The notes: generated from the letters alone by a model not told the origin. A stretch of 59,629 nucleotides of DNA from JAUNBN01 sp036645935 (GCA_036645935.1 JAVXNE010000011.1:1-59629), one strand, 5' to 3'; counted from the first letter of the stretch, positions 50,925 to 59,540 are shown. A program made the numbers and translations.

Positions 50925-51125
50925 ATGATGAAAACACTGAAAGTGAACGAGATGCACTGTGAGCACTGCGTGAAGCGCATAACCGATGCGCTCACTCGTG
51001 AGGGACTGAAATTTGCCGTGTCATTAGAGGACAAGACCGTAACGATCGACGGCTGTGACAGCTGCGTCAAGATTGCAGTTGAGTCGCTCGACGATCTGGG
51101 ATTCAGCGCTGAAGCGTTGAACTGA
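50925..51125 (+). CDS. copZ: CopZ-like copper chaperone (HMA domain)
   Basis: The 66-residue single HMA domain has its metal motif as EMHCEHC (Cys12, Cys15 counting from the first ATG), a variation of the usual GMTCxxC. A second CxxC, GCDSCVKIAVESL, occurs in helix 2, which is unusual. It carries Cu(I) to CopA or CsoR. The start is ATG 50925 or 50928, with AAGGGAG upstream; the second gives the better spacing. It is third in the copper operon, followed by a strong terminator. Confidence 0.88.
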   Translation: MMKTLKVNEMHCEHCVKRITDALTREGLKFAVSLEDKTVTIDGCDSCVKIAVESLDDLGFSAEALN

Positions 51126-51145
51126 GTTTCAAGTCAATTGACGAT

Positions 51146-51192
51146 AAAAGACGCGCGGCAGTGATTTTTTCACTGCCGCGCGTCTTTTTTTT
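51146..51192. terminator. Strong intrinsic terminator of the copper operon
   Basis: A perfect stem of about 19 bp (51146-51164 with 51170-51188) has a T-only loop and a run of eight T. The matching A-run makes it work in both directions, so it can also serve the convergent amidohydrolase operon. Confidence 0.92.
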
Positions 51193-51255
51193 GAAGGCGC
51201 CTTCAAGCAAAACAGAGGGAATAAAAACAGGAAAATCTGAATTGAAAATCTAAAA

Positions 51256-52710
51256 TTAATCGATGGGAGTTGGAACTGCATCGTCTGGGATGGGGCAGAG
51301 GTATCCGCCGCAGCTTGCAATTCTTTTGTCGAATTCAGCTCTCGCTTCCGCGAGCAGCGCGGGATTTTCAAAGAGATCTACTGCCGTTCCCGCAAGTGCG
51401 CGCGCGGCGTACAGCATGCCCTTATGTGCAAAGGCCGACTTGCCGCAGGATACGTTTTGCCACGAATGACAGGGAGAGCCGCACGGGAAGGTTGCAGCTC
51501 TTATCTGAGCTGTTGGAGTCTCGCGACTCACATCTCCGACATCGGTTGAGCCCATGACGGCGCTCTCGCAGGAGAAGAGCGGCAACACGAAATCACAGAG
51601 AGGCTTATCGACGCCGCTGCACTGCCCAATTACAAACTGCTTTACAAAATCGGGGGTGTTGTCCCGGACAAATGGTGTTCCCGTGCGTTTATATTCAAAT
51701 GTTTCGATGAACTGTTTGGCGAGAGAGAGATCGCTTTCATCAAAAGAGGCGGTTTTTGCAAGGCACAGATTGTCGTGCAACACTTTTTCAAGCGAAAAAT
51801 TGGGAAGCAGATTTGCGCAGCCGTCGATAAAACGCTCGATTTGCTCGGTCTCGGTCATCAGCGCCGCGCCGCGCGCAATGCTGTCCACGCGCTTTGTGAG
51901 CGCGATGCAGTCGGCGACATCTATCGATCGAATCATGTAAAGCACACGAGCGCGCGACTGCACGACATTGGGGGAGACGCCGCCCGCATCTGTTATTGAG
52001 TAGTGTATTCGACAGCTGCTCGACATGTGCTCGCGCAGAAATTGAACTCCGATGTTCATCAGCTCTACGGCGTCGAGCGCCGAGCGCCCCCGCTCGGGAG
52101 CCTCCGCCGCATGGGCGGAAAGACCGCTGAATATGTATTCTTTTTGAATGCAACTGTTGTTCGTGCCGCTGACTACCTCGTTGCGGTCGTCAGGATGCCA
52201 CGAGAGCGCACAATCGAGCGAGCGCCACGCGCCCTCACGAGCCATGAACGCTTTGCCGGATCCGCCCTCTTCTCCGGGACAGCCGAAGAAGATGATCGTC
52301 CCCCCGTGCCCGCTTTTTTCGAGATAACGCTTTATCCCGTATGCCGCCGCAAGAGCGCCCGCGCCGAGCAAATTGTGGCCGCAACCGTGTCCTGCGCCAC
52401 CCACCACAAGCTCTTCGCGCTCCAAGACATTCTCGCGCTGAGACAGCCCGGAAAGCGCGTCGAACTCGCCCAGGATGCCGATTGTGGGCTGACCGCTTCC
52501 GTATCGTCCGCAGAACGCCGTGGGGATTCCGGAGAGATTCCGCTCGAGTGAAAAGCCAAGCTTTTCAAGCAGTTCACAGTATAGCTCGGTTGACTGAAAT
52601 TCTTTGAGCGAAAGCTCGGATAATTTCCAAATCTCATCGGACAGTCCGCTGAATAAATCGGAGTTTTCAATTATCTCCGAGCTGGCATATGCTTTATAAT
52701 CTATACCCAT
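51256..52710 (-). CDS. M20 family amidohydrolase, AbgB-like
   Basis: The 484-residue M20/peptidase-D family enzyme has ILGEFDALSG with the first acidic ligand, GHGCGHNLLGAGALAA with His/Cys-His, and FFGCPGEEGGSGKAFM with the catalytic Glu pair. WHPDDRNEV and GLSAHAAEAPERGRSALDA (dimerisation-domain His) follow, then MGSTDVGDVSRETPTAQI. This set matches p-aminobenzoyl-glutamate hydrolase subunit B and related indole/amino-acid-conjugate hydrolases. Likely role: release of an amino acid (for example Glu) from an imported conjugate. It is last in the operon, 3 nt after the ABC ATPase gene, so cotranscribed with an amino-acid importer. Confidence 0.88.
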   Translation of the reverse strand: MGIDYKAYASSEIIENSDLFSGLSDEIWKLSELSLKEFQSTELYCELLEKLGFSLERNLSGIPTAFCGRYGSGQPTIGILGEFDALSGLSQRENVLEREELVVGGAGHGCGHNLLGAGALAAAYGIKRYLEKSGHGGTIIFFGCPGEEGGSGKAFMAREGAWRSLDCALSWHPDDRNEVVSGTNNSCIQKEYIFSGLSAHAAEAPERGRSALDAVELMNIGVQFLREHMSSSCRIHYSITDAGGVSPNVVQSRARVLYMIRSIDVADCIALTKRVDSIARGAALMTETEQIERFIDGCANLLPNFSLEKVLHDNLCLAKTASFDESDLSLAKQFIETFEYKRTGTPFVRDNTPDFVKQFVIGQCSGVDKPLCDFVLPLFSCESAVMGSTDVGDVSRETPTAQIRAATFPCGSPCHSWQNVSCGKSAFAHKGMLYAARALAGTAVDLFENPALLAEARAEFDKRIASCGGYLCPIPDDAVPTPID

Positions 52711-52713
52711 AGT

Positions 52714-53466
52714 TTAATATAAAACCTTGCCTAAGAATTCCTTTGTGCGATGGCTTTGCGGGGCGACGAAAATCTGCGAGGGGGGACCCTGCTCTTCGAT
52801 TTTGCCGGAGTCCATGAAGATGACGGTGTCTGCCATCTCTCTTGCAAAGCCCATCTCGTGAGTGACGATGGCCGTGGTCATGCCCGACTTGACAAGATCC
52901 TTGATGACGGAAAGAACCTCTCCTACCATTTCGGGGTCGAGTGCCGAGGTTGGCTCGTCGAACAGCATGACTTCCGGCGCCATTGCGAGCGCGCGCAGTA
53001 TTGCGACACGCTGTTTTTGACCGCCGCTCAGCTGAATCGGGAAATCGTTGGCGCGATCGGCAAGCCCCACCCGCTCCAAAAGCTCAAGCGCGAGCTTATC
53101 GGCTTGCGCGGGCGGCATATTTTTCACCTTGATAGGTGAGATGGTCATGTTTTGCAGTATCGTGAGGTGGGGAAAAAGATTGAAGTGTTGAAACACCATG
53201 CCCATCTTCGTGCGCAGCGCATCGACATCGGTGCCCTTGGCAGTGAGCTCCTCGCCGTTGAAAAGAACCGATCCCGAATCGGGTGTTTCCAAAAGATTGA
53301 ACGAGCGCAGCAGCGTCGATTTTCCCGAGCCGGACGGTCCGATGATCACCGTTGCGGTGTTGCGCTTTATTTGAACGGATACGCCATCCAATGCGCGTAT
53401 TGCCGCATTCTTATATGTCTTTACAAGGTCAATGGTTTCGATTATGCAATCAGCGTTCGTCTCCAC
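52714..53466 (-). CDS. Amino-acid ABC transporter, ATP-binding protein
   Basis: The 250-residue ATPase of the polar amino-acid importer group (GlnQ/HisP-like) has Walker A IIGPSGSGKST (41-51), Q-loop VFQHFNLFPHLT, signature LSGGQKQRV (146-154), Walker B VMLFDEPTSALDPE (166-179) and the switch His in VTHEMGFAREM. It powers uptake through the permease encoded upstream, with a 17-nt gene overlap. The exact amino acid is not readable. Confidence 0.95.
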   Translation of the reverse strand: METNADCIIETIDLVKTYKNAAIRALDGVSVQIKRNTATVIIGPSGSGKSTLLRSFNLLETPDSGSVLFNGEELTAKGTDVDALRTKMGMVFQHFNLFPHLTILQNMTISPIKVKNMPPAQADKLALELLERVGLADRANDFPIQLSGGQKQRVAILRALAMAPEVMLFDEPTSALDPEMVGEVLSVIKDLVKSGMTTAIVTHEMGFAREMADTVIFMDSGKIEEQGPPSQIFVAPQSHRTKEFLGKVLY

Positions 53467-54151
53467 GGCGCATTCTCCTCTCGATTGCCTGAATTGCTTT
53501 TGACGATGGGAACGTCAGACAGAAATACAGTACCGCTGCGATCAGCAACGGCTCCATTATTCGGAATGAAGCGCTCTGCACGATTTTTGCGTTGAACATT
53601 ATCTCCTGCATGCCGAGAACCATGCAGATCGAGCTCTCTTTTATTATGGTGACAAACTCGTTGGCAATTGAGGGCAGAATATTCTTGATGGCCTGTGGCA
53701 GGACGATGAAGCGCATATTCTGTTTATTTGTGAGGCCGAGAGAGCGGGCGGCTTCGGTCTGTCCGTAATCCACGCCTTGGATGCCGCCGCGGATTATCTC
53801 GGCGACGTACCCGGCGCTGTTGAGCGCGATTGCAATCACACCCGGTATAAATCGGCTGCCCTCGATAAAGCCCAGCATTGTGAAAGACGGCAGCTTGATC
53901 AGACCGAAAACCCCATAGTAAATTATCATGAGCTGCACGAGCATTGGGGTTCCGCGCACAAATTCAATGTAAGCCCCCGACAAAAAACGAAAAAATGACA
54001 TCTTAGACAGACGCATGAAAGCGAGCACTAGCGCAAGCATGAAGCCGAGCGCGACCGAGCACAGCGCCAGTATCAGCGTGTAAAGAATGCCCTGTGTAAA
54101 ATAGGGCGAGAAATATGAAATGGCAGTTTGAAAGCCCTTCATTGTTATCAT
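53450..54151 (-). CDS. Amino-acid ABC transporter, permease
   Basis: The 233-residue HisM/GlnP-type permease has five helices and the EAA loop in GGIQGVDYGQTEAARSLGLT followed by VLPQAIKNILPSI, where it contacts the ATPase. The N-terminal region carries YIEFVRGTPMLVQL, the family's conserved cytoplasmic turn. The ATG at 54151 has AAGGAG 8 nt upstream. A single permease gene suggests a homodimer. A hairpin between this gene and the binding-protein gene could reduce its expression relative to the binding protein. Confidence 0.95.
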   Translation of the reverse strand: MITMKGFQTAISYFSPYFTQGILYTLILALCSVALGFMLALVLAFMRLSKMSFFRFLSGAYIEFVRGTPMLVQLMIIYYGVFGLIKLPSFTMLGFIEGSRFIPGVIAIALNSAGYVAEIIRGGIQGVDYGQTEAARSLGLTNKQNMRFIVLPQAIKNILPSIANEFVTIIKESSICMVLGMQEIMFNAKIVQSASFRIMEPLLIAAVLYFCLTFPSSKAIQAIERRMRRGDER

Positions 54152-54175
54152 AAAAACTGCTCCTTAATCGCGCAG

Positions 54176-54212
54176 TGTCCGGCGTCCGCTCACTGATGAG
54201 GGACACCGGACA
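54176..54212 (-). terminator. Attenuator hairpin between binding-protein and permease genes
   Basis: TGTCCGGCGTCC pairs with its near-complement (one C/A mismatch) around a 13-nt loop. It has no T-run. Such hairpins commonly stabilise the upstream binding-protein mRNA or partly stop transcription. Confidence 0.55.
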
Positions 54213-54253
54213 AGCGCGATGCTTATGGGTTAACTCATATTTTGGGGTGAGGT

Positions 54254-55108
54254 TTACGCAGCTGCCTGGTCGGAGAGATCCTGTGCTTCGGCGACCCACT
54301 CGCCCATCTTTCCGCTTTCGACCACTTTGGCCACCACTGCATTGACGGCTTCCATCAGATCGTCGTTGCCTTTCGCTATCGCGACAGCCGAACCTTCGTT
54401 TTCATATTCGACAGGGCAGAGTTCCATGAGCTCGGGGTAGTTTTTCTGATAGCTCTTGAGCACGATCGTCTCGATGAACGCGCCTTCGATCTTGCCGCTG
54501 AGGAGCTCAAGAATAATGTCGGGCACTTTCTGAAGCAGAACAGCCTGAGCGTCGGGGGTGTTTGCTGTGAGAAGGTCAGCCTGGATTGAACCTGTCTGCG
54601 CGCCGACCTGAAGGCCCTTGAAATCGGCATAAGTCTTATATTTGTCGGCGTTGGCCTTTGCTATTACGAGAGATTGTCCGCCCTCATAGTAAAGCTCTGA
54701 AAAATCAACCGTTTCCTTCCTCTTTGCGTCGGGCGAGAAACCGGCGATTCCGAGATCGATTGAACCGGACGCGAGGTCGAGGAGAATCGAATCAAAGGAT
54801 ATGTCTTTTATTTCCAGCGTGACTCCGAGATCGTCGGCAATTGCCTTTGCAAGCGACATATCGAAGCCCACGATGGTGTCCTTTCCGTCCTTGACAACGT
54901 GGAACTCGTACGGCGCGAAGTCTGCAGAGGTTCCAACGACGAGCTTGCCGGCCGATTTGATCTGGTCAAGCTTCGAGAGCTTGGTTGGCTCGGCGTGATC
55001 TTGCGTAGATGCGTCGCCGTCTGTGCCGTCGGTGGCGGGTGTGCCGCCGCACGCTGCGAATGTCAGCATAAGTGCGAGTGTAAGAAGTATGGCGATAAAC
55101 TTTTTCAT
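54254..55108 (-). CDS. Amino-acid ABC transporter, substrate-binding lipoprotein
   Basis: The 284-residue SBP_bac_3 protein has a lipoprotein signal (MKKFIAILLTLALMLTFAAC, Cys20), a short low-complexity spacer, then the bilobed domain: LVVGTSADFAPYEFHVVKDG, IVGFDMSLAKAIADDLGV, SIDLGIAGFSPDAKRKETVD and KGLQVGAQTGSIQADLL. These are the standard positions for polar amino-acid binding. The SD GAAGGGA lies before the ATG at 55108. It delivers the amino acid to the permease and is the first gene of a four-gene operon. Confidence 0.95.
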   Translation of the reverse strand: MKKFIAILLTLALMLTFAACGGTPATDGTDGDASTQDHAEPTKLSKLDQIKSAGKLVVGTSADFAPYEFHVVKDGKDTIVGFDMSLAKAIADDLGVTLEIKDISFDSILLDLASGSIDLGIAGFSPDAKRKETVDFSELYYEGGQSLVIAKANADKYKTYADFKGLQVGAQTGSIQADLLTANTPDAQAVLLQKVPDIILELLSGKIEGAFIETIVLKSYQKNYPELMELCPVEYENEGSAVAIAKGNDDLMEAVNAVVAKVVESGKMGEWVAEAQDLSDQAAA

Positions 55109-55440
55109 TTTTTCGATTCCCTTCGTATTTGTGTTTATGAATGAATTATATGCGCATATTAATGCAATAGCAAGCGAGATATATCATAATATATCATGAT
55201 AAAGTATGATATATTATTAAATATTGAATATAGCTATAGATATCTCTAAATATAATCGATTATCTAAATATATCTCCAAATATCAATAATAAATATGCAG
55301 ATACCGCATTACTATATGCATAAATAGTGAATATATGAATATAAATTTGACTGCAGACAATAAAAAGAAAAGCATTGGTGTTGTTTTTTTGCACAATTGC
55401 AATATCGCAGAATATAATATATTGCACAAAATAAATCAGG
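55109..55440. other. AT-rich intergenic region between divergent genes
   Basis: About 200 bp (55160-55360) consist largely of A and T, with many ATAT and overlapping TATA-like steps, far AT-richer than the genes on either side. No ORF is present. It separates the ABC importer operon from the glnA operon and probably holds the minus-strand promoter; exact boxes cannot be picked among the many matches. Confidence 0.6.
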
Positions 55441-55448
55441 ACGCTGTA

Positions 55449-55477
55449 TTGACACTGAAACCGTGTGGCGGTATAAT
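55449..55477 (+). promoter_or_regulatory. Perfect consensus promoter of glnA
   Basis: TTGACA (55449-55454), a 17-bp spacer and TATAAT (55472-55477): all twelve consensus positions match. Transcription would begin about 55484, roughly 100 nt before the glnA GTG start. Confidence 0.85.
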
Positions 55478-55491
55478 TTCAGCATAAGAGC

Positions 55492-55520
55492 AAAGGCGCT
55501 CCAGCACTTGGAGCGCCTTT
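55492..55520 (+). promoter_or_regulatory. 5' hairpin at the start of the glnA transcript
   Basis: A 12-bp perfect stem (AAAGGCGCTCCA with TGGAGCGCCTTT, loop GCACT) begins about 8 nt after the predicted transcription start. It is followed by TTTATCTATATATA, a poor U-tract. It could be an attenuator read by the ANTAR protein encoded downstream of glnA, or a 5' stabilising stem. Confidence 0.5.
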
Positions 55521-55586
55521 ATCTATATATAGGTATATTATTCTTTAAACTATCAAATATTTCAAACATCGAAAGGGGCTTGCGCA

Positions 55587-56918
55587 GTGGGTAAGTATAC
55601 AAAAGAGGACATTGTGAGAATTGTCAAAGAGGAGGACGTCCGATTTATCCGATTACAGTTCACCGACATATTCGGCCATCTCAAAAATGTCGCGGTGCCT
55701 GTCTCACAGCTTGAGAAGGTGATGAGAGACGATTGCATGTTTGACGGATCCTCAATTGAGGGATTTGTGCGCATACAGGAGTCCGATCAATATCTGCGCC
55801 CCGATCTCGACAGTTTTGTTGTGATACCGTGGAGACCTCAGCTCGGAAAGGTTGCGCGGTTCATCTGCGATATCTACACGACAGAGGGCAAGCCTTTCGA
55901 GGGCGATCCGCGCTATATTTTGCGCAAGGTTATTGCAAAGGCAGCCAAAATGGGCTACTCTTTCAATGTTGGGCCGGAGTGCGAGTTCTTTATCTTTCAC
56001 ACCGACGATGAGGGCAACCCAACAAGATATACCCAGGACAACGCCGGGTATTTTGACCTCGGACCGGTGGATCAGGGAGAATCTGTCCGCCGGGACATCT
56101 GTCTCGCTCTGGAGGAGATGGGGTATGAGGTTGAGGCCTCTCATCATGAGGTGGCCGCAGGACAGCATGAAATTGATTTTAAATATACCGACGCGCTGCG
56201 TTCTGCCGACAATATCATGACCTTTAAGCTCACGGTTAAGAGCCTCGCTCACAAAAACGGACTGTATGCGACATTTATGCCCAAACCGATTTTCGGGATA
56301 AGCGGTTCGGGAATGCACACCAACATGTCGCTTTTCAAGAACGGGAAAAATGCGTTTGAGGATAAGAGCGACACGATCGGCTTGAGCTCCGATGCCTATT
56401 CGTTTATCGCAGGAGTGCTCGAGCACGTCAAGGGCATGGCGGCAATCACCAACCCGCTCGTCAACTCATACAAGCGGCTGGTGCCGGGGTATGAAGCACC
56501 TTGCTACATCGCGTGGTCCGCATGCAACCGCAGCCCCCTCATCCGCGTGCCCGCATCTCGCGGGAGCGCGACGCGTGTTGAGCTTCGCAGCCCCGATCCC
56601 TGCGCGAATCCGTATCTCACACTGGCGGTGCTGCTGGCGGCGGGACTTGATGGCATTGAGAGAGGCCTGACACCTCCTGCACCCGTGACGGCAAATGTCT
56701 TTGAACTGTCTCAGGACGAGAGAAAAGCACTCGGAATAGAAAACATGCCCGGCTCTCTCTATGAGGCCGTGCAGGCTCTGCTTGCCGACAAACTCGTGAC
56801 CGATGTGCTCGGAGAGCATATAACCGAGCGCTATGTTGAGGCGAAGATGAAGGAATGGGATGGCTATCGCACTAGTGTTACCGACTGGGAGATCGACAAG
56901 TATTTTCGCTTCTTTTAA
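55587..56918 (+). CDS. glnA: Glutamine synthetase, type I
   Basis: The 443-residue enzyme makes glutamine from glutamate, NH3 and ATP. Landmarks: FDGSSIEGF early, GPECEFFIF (metal Glu), HHEVAAGQHEIDF, KPIFGISGSGMHTNMSLFKN, ITNPLVNSYKRLVPGYEAP (the flexible-loop and substrate region) and PASRGSATRVELRSPDPCANP. The length and missing adenylylation-loop Tyr place it with GSI-alpha of Gram-positive type, which is feedback-inhibited rather than adenylylated. The start is GTG at 55587 with GAAAGGGG 8 nt upstream. It is followed after 40 nt by an ANTAR-domain gene. Confidence 0.97.
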   Translation: MGKYTKEDIVRIVKEEDVRFIRLQFTDIFGHLKNVAVPVSQLEKVMRDDCMFDGSSIEGFVRIQESDQYLRPDLDSFVVIPWRPQLGKVARFICDIYTTEGKPFEGDPRYILRKVIAKAAKMGYSFNVGPECEFFIFHTDDEGNPTRYTQDNAGYFDLGPVDQGESVRRDICLALEEMGYEVEASHHEVAAGQHEIDFKYTDALRSADNIMTFKLTVKSLAHKNGLYATFMPKPIFGISGSGMHTNMSLFKNGKNAFEDKSDTIGLSSDAYSFIAGVLEHVKGMAAITNPLVNSYKRLVPGYEAPCYIAWSACNRSPLIRVPASRGSATRVELRSPDPCANPYLTLAVLLAAGLDGIERGLTPPAPVTANVFELSQDERKALGIENMPGSLYEAVQALLADKLVTDVLGEHITERYVEAKMKEWDGYRTSVTDWEIDKYFRFF

Positions 56919-56958
56919 TAAACAGAACGCTTTTTCTGAAGGTCGGAGGTCTTGAATT

Positions 56959-57492
56959 ATGGAGCGTGTAATCGTGGCTTTCGACAGCGAAAAAATCAGA
57001 ACGCGGGTTCGCGATATGCTCGAGCGCAGGGGTATAAACCCGAGCGGGTGTGTCAGCTCCGCGGCCCACGTGCGTAGGCTTACTGCAAATTTGGGAGGCG
57101 GGGTTATCGTGTGCGGCGAGCGTTTGAGCGACATATCGGCGTTTGAGCTATCGACTGCGGTTCACGAGTGCGCGTTGATTCTCGTTGTGGCTTCGCCAAC
57201 AGCGCTCGATCGGTTTGATTCGCAGAATGTGTTTAAGCTCGCAATGCCGACGTCATGTGATGACCTTGCGGATTCGGTCAAGATGCTGCTGCGGCTCGAA
57301 CAAAAGCGCGTTCGCGGCGCACAGCTAAGACGCACCGAGGACGATAAGAAGATTATTGAAAGCGCAAAGCAGCTGCTCATTGAGCGAAATTATATGAGCG
57401 AGCGAGAAGCGCATCGTTTTATTCAAAAGCAGGCGATGAACACGGGCGCAAAGCTCGTCGACATCGCGCGAAGCTTGCTTGAGAGACGGTGA
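56959..57492 (+). CDS. ANTAR-domain protein with degenerate receiver
   Basis: The 177-residue protein has a receiver-like N-terminus (about 1-115) that lacks the phosphoacceptor Asp and the acidic pocket, then an ANTAR RNA-binding domain (about 120-176). In the latter, ESAKQLLIERNYMSEREAHR and KQAMNTGAKLVDIARSLLER match the three-helix pattern. ANTAR proteins bind paired stem-loops and prevent transcription termination. Placement directly after glnA, as in other Clostridia, suggests it regulates nitrogen-assimilation transcripts, perhaps including its own. Because phosphorylation is impossible, it probably responds to partner binding or ligands. Confidence 0.85.
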   Translation: MERVIVAFDSEKIRTRVRDMLERRGINPSGCVSSAAHVRRLTANLGGGVIVCGERLSDISAFELSTAVHECALILVVASPTALDRFDSQNVFKLAMPTSCDDLADSVKMLLRLEQKRVRGAQLRRTEDDKKIIESAKQLLIERNYMSEREAHRFIQKQAMNTGAKLVDIARSLLERR

Positions 57493-57529
57493 CGAGTTTT
57501 GACAGACGTCATCCTGTGAATTAAAAAAT

Positions 57530-57552
57530 ACCCCCGCAAAACATGCGGGGGT
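57530..57552. terminator. GC-rich hairpin after the glnA operon
   Basis: A 9-bp stem ACCCCCGCA with TGCGGGGGT has a 5-nt loop. T-rich sequence follows only on the minus strand; on the plus strand no U-tract is present, so plus-strand termination is uncertain. It lies 38 nt past the ANTAR stop. Confidence 0.55.
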
Positions 57553-57758
57553 GAAGCAAACAGAAAGGAATTGTCAAGACTTATTATAGCGTTATATTTA
57601 CAGACAGTCAACGCCTATAACACAAATACAGCATAACGACGAAAACTTTAGGCTAAAATGCACAACGAACAAGGGAGAACAATATGTACATCAATTAAAA
57701 ATGATGTTATAATTGAGCATATTCACGCAGAAAAATTTAAACATTTCGGAGGAATATC

Positions 57759-58580
57759 ATGGTTTATTGGGACAGACCGACGCTTAAAGCACGCGCGAAA
57801 CAGGTACTCAGAATGCCCGGAATATATTGGATGTCCGTTCTCTTTATGCTGGTCTACACATTGTTCTCCGGCGGCACAGCTGTCGCTTCGGCCGGAGGAT
57901 CGTCCTCGACGGCAACGACGGGGGCTTATGGGTCTATGCAAGAGGATCATATTGCAGAGGCGTTCGGCGAACACCAGGAGACGATGTTGCGAGTGCTTCC
58001 GGTGATGGCGTTTGTGGCGATTGTGCTCATCGCCATCGGTATCGCTTACACGATTTTTGCTTCCAACATCATAACGGTTGGCAAAAACCGCTATTTTATC
58101 GATTGCCGCAGCGGAAAAGCTAATTTCGGCTCTCTCTTCTGGGGATTTCGGCAGGGACGCTACATGGCCACAGTTAAAGCCATGTTCGGATATACAGTTC
58201 GGCTGTTTCTGTGGACGCTGCTGCTTATCGTTCCCGGAATTATCAAGGCCTATGAATACTGGATGGTGCCTTACATACTCGCGGAAAATCCCAACATCGA
58301 CGTCAAGCGCGCGCTCTCAATAAGCAAGCAGGCAACGCAAGGAGAAAAATTCAATATCTTTGTGCTCGAAATCTCTTTCATTGGGTGGATGATGCTCGGC
58401 GCTCTCGCTTGCGGAATCGGCACTATGTTCGTGACGCCTTATGTTGAGGCAACTCAAGCGGAGCTGTTCGGCGCGTTGAGACTCAAGGCAGAGCGTGAGG
58501 GTATCTGCCAGGTTGGTGAGATAGGAAGTGAAAATTCGGTCTGCACAGCGCAGCAGACAACTATTCTGCCGCAGGGCTAA
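57759..58580 (+). CDS. DUF975 family membrane protein
   Basis: The 273-residue membrane protein has about five or six helices, with a Gly/Ser-rich loop after the first. It matches the DUF975 outline: an N-terminal RPTLKARAKQVLR cytoplasmic stretch, GKNRYFIDCRSGKANFGSLF and PYILAENPNIDVKRALSISK, a conserved late cytoplasmic motif of the family. Function unknown. The SD CGGAGGA lies before the ATG at 57759. A candidate promoter TGTACA-17-TATAAT (57685-57713) lies just upstream, so it is probably its own unit. Confidence 0.82.
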   Translation: MVYWDRPTLKARAKQVLRMPGIYWMSVLFMLVYTLFSGGTAVASAGGSSSTATTGAYGSMQEDHIAEAFGEHQETMLRVLPVMAFVAIVLIAIGIAYTIFASNIITVGKNRYFIDCRSGKANFGSLFWGFRQGRYMATVKAMFGYTVRLFLWTLLLIVPGIIKAYEYWMVPYILAENPNIDVKRALSISKQATQGEKFNIFVLEISFIGWMMLGALACGIGTMFVTPYVEATQAELFGALRLKAEREGICQVGEIGSENSVCTAQQTTILPQG

Positions 58581-58735
58581 CCGCGAAAGTTTCTGGGGGG
58601 GGCGTCTTTTAGCGAACGGTTTCGTGCTGTTCAGGCAGTTTGGATTTTTCTTCCAAACCAGCATGGTATGGCTAAAATGCAAGGAAGACTGTCACCTCAA
58701 AGTCGAAATCAGGTTTTTTACAAGAGGAATTCATT

Positions 58736-59377
58736 TTGAAAAAATCTTTTTGTCTAGATGGTCTATCTTTAATTGTAATTCTGATTCTGATGGGGTTTAT
58801 GGTTGGCTGTTCTCACAAAGAAAAGGCGAGTCGATGGCAAGATAACTCAAACGATGAGAAAAAGGTTATTTCTTTAGGAGAGAATAGTCTATTTTTAGAC
58901 GAAAAGGATTTTTTTCCGGGCAAGCAAATAACCTCATCAGAGGAAAGTGTTTACACTCCTCAACAGGAAGACCCTCCATTTGAAAACTACACATTTATTG
59001 AACGCGAACAAACAGAAGGTGCGAATGTTGCAGCATCTTCAAATCAAGGTTCTTATACAACTGGAGACATGTTTGGTGTAATTGTATACAATGGGGAAAT
59101 TTACAGCCAAATTGAAAGCACTCATTGCGACGACGAGATGAAGAAAACATATTATGGTCAGTTTCTTGGAAGCGCACTTGCCAATATACCCTCATCTTGT
59201 GGTGCAAAGCCAGTGAGCTTAGATGAAACACTGCAAAAATACAACATGAATTTTTCTTCTAACATAACGGGAGATATATACGCAGTAAATGGACACGATG
59301 TTTCTGAACGAATTTGTATTCCGGAAATATATGAAGGTTGTGAGTTCATTATGATTTATGGCAGAAAAACTGCGTAA
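58736..59377 (+). CDS. AT-rich lipoprotein, unknown
   Basis: The 213-residue protein has a signal peptide with lipobox MVGC (Cys25), a polar linker of about 70 residues and a C-terminal domain of about 110 residues containing TGDMFGVIVYNGEIYSQIES and NGHDVSERICIPEIYEGCEF. I recognise no family. The start is TTG at 58736 with AGAGGAA 7 nt upstream. Base composition is clearly AT-richer than the core genes, and the gene lies about 100 bp from an IS3 end, so recent transfer is likely. It may be cargo of a mobile region that continues to the right. Confidence 0.6.
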   Translation: MKKSFCLDGLSLIVILILMGFMVGCSHKEKASRWQDNSNDEKKVISLGENSLFLDEKDFFPGKQITSSEESVYTPQQEDPPFENYTFIEREQTEGANVAASSNQGSYTTGDMFGVIVYNGEIYSQIESTHCDDEMKKTYYGQFLGSALANIPSSCGAKPVSLDETLQKYNMNFSSNITGDIYAVNGHDVSERICIPEIYEGCEFIMIYGRKTA

Positions 59378-59481
59378 AAGCTTACAAAACACATAGATGG
59401 GGAAATTGTTGGGGTTTGTGTAATTTTTAAAATCCATGCAAATCAAACATCCTGTCGAAAAAACGGTTCTAGCACGTAAGT

Positions 59482-59540
59482 GAACTGCACCCCAATCGCC
59501 ATTCAGTATATCTTACTGAATGGCGATTGGGGTGCAGTTC
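59482..59540. repeat. 27-bp perfect inverted repeat at the IS end
   Basis: Arms at 59482-59508 and 59514-59540 are exactly complementary around the loop TATCT. The outer half is the IS terminal repeat itself. In an RNA read through from outside, this hairpin would form immediately before the transposase reading frame. Confidence 0.95.

Noticed and set aside
55484..55586. Classical ANTAR dual-hexaloop RNA in the glnA leader
   Set aside because: Only one stem-loop is evident and its loop is GCACT, not a hexaloop with A1 and G4.
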